NCBI RefSeq assembly: GCF_050916355.1
Contig: NZ_CP136946.1
Span: forward strand, 1,736,001-1,800,000
Length of the DNA: 64,000 bases
Source of the DNA: Jeongeupia wiesaeckerbachi
GTDB taxonomy: Bacteria; Pseudomonadota; Gammaproteobacteria; Burkholderiales; Chitinibacteraceae
Direction of reading: 5' to 3'
The number at the start of each line of letters is the position of its first letter. Within the stretch, counting starts at the first letter, position 1. Position numbers and translations under genes: made by a program. Of the stretch, positions 59,576 to 64,000 are shown piece after piece. The notes beneath the pieces are model-generated. The model saw nothing but the letters and a program-made list of their open reading frames with translations. It did not search any database and was not told where the DNA came from.

Positions 59576-60499
59576 CTACAGCGTCAGCTGAATCCCCGGC
59601 AGCTCCGCCGCACTGACCTCGCGGACGATGTCGACGAAATCGCTGAGATACGCGGCGTCGGCGCGCTCGAACGGCATTGCCGCGTACAGCCTGGCCGTCA
59701 GCCCGCCTTCGGTCACCGGTTTGGCGGCGACATAGCCGCGATCGAGGTAGTGCTGGACGCTCCAGCGCGGCAGCGCGGCGATACCGCGGCGGCTGGCGAC
59801 AAGCTGCAGCATTGCCACCGTCAGCTCGGTCGTCCGCCGCTTCGGGTTGACGCCGGCCGGTTTCAGCACCTGGCGGACGAGATCGAGCATGTCGTCGGGC
59901 ACCGGGTAGGTGATCAGCGTCTCCTCAAGAAAATCCTCGGCCGCCAGCCAGGCCTTGGCGGCAAGCGGATGATCGTTGGCGACGAGGGCGACCATGTCGT
60001 AGGCGAACAGCGGCGCGTAATGGATGCGCGCTTCGGCATCGACGTCGGAGACGATGGCCAGATCGGCTCTGTCGTCGAACAGCAGCCCGACCGGATCGGC
60101 GTGAAAGCCCGAGACGATGTCGAGTTCGACCTCGGGCCAGCGGCCGCGAAAGGTGTCCATCGCCGGCATCAGCCAGTCGAAACAGGTGTGACATTCGACC
60201 GCGATGCGCAGGCTGCCGGCTTCGCCTTCGCGCAGCTTGGCGATGTCGCGCTCGGTGCCGGCGATCTGCGGCAGCACGCTGTCGGCCAGCGTCACCAGCC
60301 GCTCGCCGGCCGGCGTGAGCTTGAGCGGCGCCGATTTGCGCGCGAACAGCGGCATCGCGTAATGCTCCTCAAGCTGGCGCAACTGGTGCGACAGCGCCGA
60401 CTGCGTCAGGTGCAGCCGTTCGGCCGCGCGGGTCAGGCTGCCGGTGTCGCGGATCGCCGCCAGCGTTTTCAGGTGACGCAGTTCGAGTATCGATTGCAT
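59576..60499 (-). CDS. metR: LysR-type regulator MetR
   Basis: A 307-residue LysR-family regulator. The N-terminal winged helix reads LRHLKTLAAIRDTGSLTRAAERLHLTQSALSHQLRQLE, and the effector domain begins SLRIAVECHTCFDWLMPAM, typical of MetR, which senses homocysteine. It is divergent from metE with 95 bp between, the classical MetR-metE arrangement, so it probably activates metE and controls itself. Confidence 0.93.
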   Translation of the reverse strand: MQSILELRHLKTLAAIRDTGSLTRAAERLHLTQSALSHQLRQLEEHYAMPLFARKSAPLKLTPAGERLVTLADSVLPQIAGTERDIAKLREGEAGSLRIAVECHTCFDWLMPAMDTFRGRWPEVELDIVSGFHADPVGLLFDDRADLAIVSDVDAEARIHYAPLFAYDMVALVANDHPLAAKAWLAAEDFLEETLITYPVPDDMLDLVRQVLKPAGVNPKRRTTELTVAMLQLVASRRGIAALPRWSVQHYLDRGYVAAKPVTEGGLTARLYAAMPFERADAAYLSDFVDIVREVSAAELPGIQLTL

Positions 60500-60594
60500 G
60501 AGCGGGTTTCACATTAATTCTGAAAATAATGAGTTTGAATCATAAGTGTCGGCACGCGCATCATGCAAGTCACTCATACAAATGGATGAATGAA
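60500..60594. promoter_or_regulatory. metR-metE divergent control region
   Basis: 95 AT-rich bases between divergent metR and metE. TTCA and TGAA half-sites occur (for example TTCACATTAATTCTGAA near 60507), resembling MetR operator halves (TGAAnnnnnTTCA) but in a different arrangement. No exact consensus site was found, so the operator position is not fixed. Confidence 0.5.
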
Positions 60595-62943
60595 ATGACT
60601 GTTGCTCATGTTCTGGGTTTCCCGCGCATCGGTGGCCAGCGCGAACTGAAGTTCGCGGTCGAAAGCTTCTGGCGCGGCGAATCGTCCGAAGCCGAACTCG
60701 CCGCCGTCGGTGGCAGCTTGCGCCGTCGTCATTGGGATTGGCAGAAGGCCGCCGGCCTCGATTTCGTCGCCGTCGGCGATTTCGCCTGGTACGACCAGAT
60801 GCTGGGGACCGCCGCCTTGCTCGGCGCGCTGCCGGCGCGTTTCGGTTTTGACGCCCGGAACCTGAGCCTGAAACAGTATTTCGAGCTGGCGCGCGGCAAC
60901 GTCGGCCAGCCGGCAATGGAAATGACCAAGTGGTTCGATACCAACTACCACTACATCGTGCCCGAACTCGACGCGGCGACGGCATTCGACGGTGGCGTCG
61001 ACTGGCTGTTCTACGAGATCGACGAAGCGCGCTCGCAGGGCCACCAGGTCAAGCCGGTGCTGGTCGGCCCGCTGACCTTCCTCTATCTGTCGAAGACCAA
61101 GGCCGCCGGTTTCGACAAGCTCGAACTCCTGAACAAGATCGTCCCGGCTTATCGCCGCATTCTGGAAAAGCTCGCCGCGCGCGGCGTCGAATGGGTGCAG
61201 ATCGACGAACCGATTCTGGCGCTCGAACTCGAGCCGCAATGGCAGGCGGCCTTCGTGCCGGCCTACCGCGAACTGGCCACGGCCGGCGTCAAGCTGCTGC
61301 TGGCGACCTACTTTGACAGCGTCGTCGAGCATGCCGCGCTGATCAACGCACTGCCGGTTGCCGGTGTGCACATCGACCTGACCCGCGCACCGGCACAGCT
61401 CGACGCGCTGCTGCCAGGCTGGCCGGCAGAGCGCATCCTCAGTGCCGGTGTGATCGACGGTCGCAATATCTGGGCCGCCGACCTGACGGCCAAGCTGGGC
61501 CAGCTCGAAGCCGCAAGGGCGCAGCTGGGCGAGCGGCTGTGGGTGTCGGCCGGCAGTTCGCTGCTGCACAGCCCGGTCGATCTGGATTCGGAAGATCAGC
61601 TTGATGCCGAGCTGAAGTCATGGCTGGCGTTTGCCAAACAGAAACTGGCCGAAGTCGCCGTGCTCAAGCGCGGGCTGGCCGTGGGCCGCGCCGCGGTGAA
61701 GGCCGAGCTGGCAGCCAGCGATGCCGTTGCGCACAGCCGCGCGACGTCGAGCCGCATCCACAATCGCGCCGTCGGCGCCCGCCTGGCCGCGCTGGTCGCC
61801 AGCGACGCCGAGCGTCACAGCCCGTATGCGCTGCGTGCCAATGCGCAGCGCGAATGGCTGAAGCTGCCGCTGCTGCCGACGACGACGATCGGCTCGTTCC
61901 CGCAGACCAAGGACATCCGCGCCGCCCGTGCCGCCTTCAAGCGCGGCGCGCTGGCCGAGGCCGACTACGTGGCGGCGATGCAGGCCGAGATCCGTCTCGC
62001 GGTCGACAAACAGGAAGCGCTGGGGCTCGACGTGCCGGTGCACGGCGAGGCCGAGCGCAACGACATGGTCGAATACTTCGGCGAACAACTGGCCGGTTTC
62101 GCCTTCACCCGCTTCGGCTGGGTGCAGAGCTACGGCAGCCGCTGCGTGAAGCCGCCGGTGATCTTCGGTGATGTGTCGCGCCCGAAGCCGATGACCGTCG
62201 AGTGGAGCCGCTACGCGCAATCGCTGACGCCCAAGCCGATGAAGGGCATGCTCACCGGCCCGGTGACCATCCTGCAGTGGTCCTTCGTCCGTGACGACCA
62301 GCCGCGCCGTGACACCGCATTGCAGATCGCGCTGGCGATCCGCGACGAGGTCGTCGACCTCGAAACCGCCGGCATCAAGGTGATCCAGATCGACGAGCCG
62401 GCGTTCCGCGAAGGCCTGCCGCTCAAGCGCAGCGACTGGGACACGTATCTGGAATGGGCCGGTCGCGCGTTCCGGATCTCGGCGTCGGGTGTCGTCGACA
62501 GCACGCAGATCCACACCCATATGTGCTATTCGGAGTTCAACGACATCCTGCCGGCGATCGCCGCGATGGACGCCGACGTGATCACCATCGAGACCAGCCG
62601 CTCGGACATGGAGCTGCTCGAAGCCTTTGGCGAATTCGCCTACCCGAACGAGATCGGCCCCGGTGTGTACGACATCCACAGCCCGCGCGTACCGGACGTC
62701 AGCGAAATGCTGCGGCTGATCGCCAAGGCGCTCGACGTGGTGCCGGCCGAGCGGCTGTGGATCAACCCGGACTGCGGCCTGAAGACCCGCGGCTGGCCAG
62801 AAACCGAGGCGGCACTGGCGAATATGCTGGCCGCAACGGTCGAGGCCCGCAAGGCGATTGCCGAGGGTCGCAAGCTGGTGGTCGACGCGGTCAATGCCTA
62901 CAAGGTGCACGAACACGGCGGCAACTGCGGCTGCAACGCGTAA
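60595..62943 (+). CDS. metE: Cobalamin-independent methionine synthase
   Basis: A 782-residue zinc enzyme that methylates homocysteine with methyltetrahydrofolate triglutamate. It starts AHVLGFPRIGGQRELKFAVE, with the second-half motifs LPTTTIGSFPQTKDIRAARA, MLTGPVTILQWSFVRDD, IQIDEPAFREGLPL, THMCYSEFNDI (zinc ligands His and Cys) and INPDCGLKTRGW (zinc Cys). The ATG at 60595 matches the family start; 60586 is an alternative three residues earlier. A GNCGCNA tail is present. Confidence 0.97.
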   Translation: MTVAHVLGFPRIGGQRELKFAVESFWRGESSEAELAAVGGSLRRRHWDWQKAAGLDFVAVGDFAWYDQMLGTAALLGALPARFGFDARNLSLKQYFELARGNVGQPAMEMTKWFDTNYHYIVPELDAATAFDGGVDWLFYEIDEARSQGHQVKPVLVGPLTFLYLSKTKAAGFDKLELLNKIVPAYRRILEKLAARGVEWVQIDEPILALELEPQWQAAFVPAYRELATAGVKLLLATYFDSVVEHAALINALPVAGVHIDLTRAPAQLDALLPGWPAERILSAGVIDGRNIWAADLTAKLGQLEAARAQLGERLWVSAGSSLLHSPVDLDSEDQLDAELKSWLAFAKQKLAEVAVLKRGLAVGRAAVKAELAASDAVAHSRATSSRIHNRAVGARLAALVASDAERHSPYALRANAQREWLKLPLLPTTTIGSFPQTKDIRAARAAFKRGALAEADYVAAMQAEIRLAVDKQEALGLDVPVHGEAERNDMVEYFGEQLAGFAFTRFGWVQSYGSRCVKPPVIFGDVSRPKPMTVEWSRYAQSLTPKPMKGMLTGPVTILQWSFVRDDQPRRDTALQIALAIRDEVVDLETAGIKVIQIDEPAFREGLPLKRSDWDTYLEWAGRAFRISASGVVDSTQIHTHMCYSEFNDILPAIAAMDADVITIETSRSDMELLEAFGEFAYPNEIGPGVYDIHSPRVPDVSEMLRLIAKALDVVPAERLWINPDCGLKTRGWPETEAALANMLAATVEARKAIAEGRKLVVDAVNAYKVHEHGGNCGCNA

Positions 62944-62947
62944 ACCA

Positions 62948-62973
62948 AACCGCCCCGAGAGGGGCGGTTTTTC
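62948..62973 (+). terminator. Intrinsic terminator of metE
   Basis: AACCGCCCC / GGGGCGGTT with a GAGA loop, followed by TTTT, just after the metE stop. Confidence 0.9.
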
Positions 62974-62987
62974 GTTGGGGGAATGCC

Positions 62988-63278
62988 ATGTACGCCCAAA
63001 TCATGCGCTTCCGGCTCAAGGATGCCGATAGCCGGGCGGCGTTTGTCGAGCTGACTCGGCAGATGCATCGCTGGCTACAGCCCGGGTTTACCGCCTACGA
63101 ATTGTATGAAGGCGCTAAAGGTTGGCTGGACCGGATCGCCTGGTCCGACCGGGCCGCGTGCGAGCGCGGGCTGGACGACTTCCTCGCCACCGGCATCGCC
63201 CGGCAAATGCTGGCTCTGGTCGATGACGATGTCGACGTGTTCTTCGGCCGGCACGTCATCGCCAGCGCGCCGGGCTGA
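62988..63278 (+). CDS. Small unknown protein, possibly ABM-fold
   Basis: A 96-residue protein starting MYAQIMRFRLKDADSRAAFVELTRQMHRWL. The alternating strand-helix-strand pattern with AYELYEGAKGWLDRIAWSD suggests a dimeric alpha-beta barrel (ABM-like) fold, but no diagnostic motif is seen. GGGGGAATGCC precedes the ATG. Function unknown. Confidence 0.65.
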   Translation: MYAQIMRFRLKDADSRAAFVELTRQMHRWLQPGFTAYELYEGAKGWLDRIAWSDRAACERGLDDFLATGIARQMLALVDDDVDVFFGRHVIASAPG

Positions 63279-63301
63279 ACCTTGGCGCTGGCCGGGGCAG
63301 A

Positions 63302-64000
63302 TCAGGGGGCGCGGGCGACGATGCGGATGCCGCCGAGCCGGCCGCCATCGAACAGCGCCGCCATGATCTTGTAAAAGTGGTCGAGCAGCGCGTGGTCGGC
63401 CTCACCATGAATGCCGATCAATCGGGCGCGATCGTCGCGCCAGAAGGCCGCCCGCTGCCGGCAGAACGCGCCCCATGCGGCGCTCGGATCATCGATCTGG
63501 ACGTCGACAAAGCCGGCGGCTTCGAGATCGGCGGCGTAGTCGGCCACGGTGGTCAGCGTGACGCCGTGAACGGTGTTGCGCATCGCATCGGCCTCGGCCG
63601 CATTTAGTGGCGCGAGCAGGCAGAAATCCTCGATATACAGACTGCCGTCCCGGCACAGCGCAGGACGCAGTCGTGTCAGCAAACGTCGGCGTTCGGGGAT
63701 GTGCAGGATCGCCAGCCAGCTGACGACGGCATCGAATCGGCCAGGAGCGAAGTCGGCGGTTAGCGCGTCGCCGCATTGATGGTCGATGGAGCGAGCCAGG
63801 CCGCAGCGCTGCGTCAGCCGGCTGGCCTGCAGATGGAGCGCCTGCTGCAGTTCCAGCGCGGTAACGTGAGCGCCGAGCGTGTGCGCAAGGTAGCGGGCTG
63901 GTCCGCCAAGACCGGCGCCGACGTCGAGCACGCGGCTGTGCGATCCGAGCCGCAGCCGCTGTACCGCCGCTTCGACTGCGGCCGTGCCGTGATAGTGATA
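63302..64000 (-). CDS. SAM-dependent methyltransferase, class I (5' end outside window)
   Basis: The frame is open to the window edge; 232 residues are visible. The N-terminal visible part reads YHYHGTAAVEAAVQRLRLG, followed by the SAM motif SRVLDVGAGLGGPARYLAHTLG, VTALEL, GRFDAVVSWLAILHIPERRRLL and GSLYIEDF. This fits sarcosine/tocopherol or UbiE-like small-molecule methyltransferases. The true start lies beyond 64000, and the substrate is unknown. Confidence 0.85.
   Translation of the reverse strand, partial: YHYHGTAAVEAAVQRLRLGSHSRVLDVGAGLGGPARYLAHTLGAHVTALELQQALHLQASRLTQRCGLARSIDHQCGDALTADFAPGRFDAVVSWLAILHIPERRRLLTRLRPALCRDGSLYIEDFCLLAPLNAAEADAMRNTVHGVTLTTVADYAADLEAAGFVDVQIDDPSAAWGAFCRQRAAFWRDDRARLIGIHGEADHALLDHFYKIMAALFDGGRLGGIRIVARAP

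Noticed and set aside
60500..60594. Cobalamin or SAM riboswitch in front of metE
   Set aside because: The gap to divergent metR is only 95 bp and holds no riboswitch blocks. Control by MetR is the simpler explanation.

Overview
The window is GC-rich chromosomal DNA from a betaproteobacterium, most likely Neisseriales (Chromobacteriaceae/Chitinibacteraceae). This rests on gene order (dacA-dat-ybeD-lipB-lipA, birA-coaX-SPOR protein, rph-PP2C-kinase-yicC-gmk-rpoZ-spoT), on the HslV propeptide type, and on a groESL promoter combining sigma32-like and sigma70-like elements with a CIRCE operator. No database search was possible, so the taxonomic call is an inference. No tRNA, rRNA or CRISPR array was seen.

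Layout. 1-5.9 kb: end of an unknown membrane protein, a rubredoxin-reductase-type flavoprotein, an EamA exporter, groES-groEL, a small unknown gene and a hotdog thioesterase. 5.936-17.048 kb: a complete Tn7-like transposon with recognisable ends and a perfect 5-bp target duplication (TAATC). It has a tnsA-tnsB-tnsC-tniQ operon at one end. On the opposite strand lie a TnsE-like gene and a cargo operon of a HerA-type ATPase, a NurA-type nuclease and an adenine methylase, a likely anti-phage module. 17.05-21.2 kb: lipA-lipB-ybeD-dat-dacA on the minus strand. 21.5-32.5 kb: phzF-like, pcnB-folK, panB-HD-transglutaminase-panC, a LysE exporter, ridA, an Lpp-like lipoprotein with two L,D-transpeptidases, rnk, and an FMN riboswitch with ribB. 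32.5-39.7 kb: minus-strand hemW, rdgB, aspartic protease, dusA, rph, PP2C and Ser/Thr kinase. 39.8-45.4 kb: plus-strand yicC, gmk, rpoZ, spoT, thiS, thiG. 45.5-64 kb: metallo-beta-lactamase fold protein, tandem GNATs, trmB, FlgT-like protein, SPOR protein, coaX, birA, hslV, STAS protein, a large AsmA/DUF748 protein, an ArAE-type transporter, metR-metE and a partial methyltransferase.

Two signals stand out. First, the transposon sits at the very end of lipA: the duplicated 5 bp overlap the lipA stop codon, and the conserved C-terminal codons of LipA lie 21-48 bp from the insertion point, the spacing expected of a TniQ/TnsD-recognised attachment site. The insertion also separated lipA from its old terminator, so lipA transcripts now point into tnsE and the defence cargo. 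Second, a roughly 105-120-nt intergenic repeat occurs three times (19916-20021, 27433-27553, 59454-59573). Its three nested stems keep pairing through compensatory base changes, and each copy directly follows the stop codon of a minus-strand gene.
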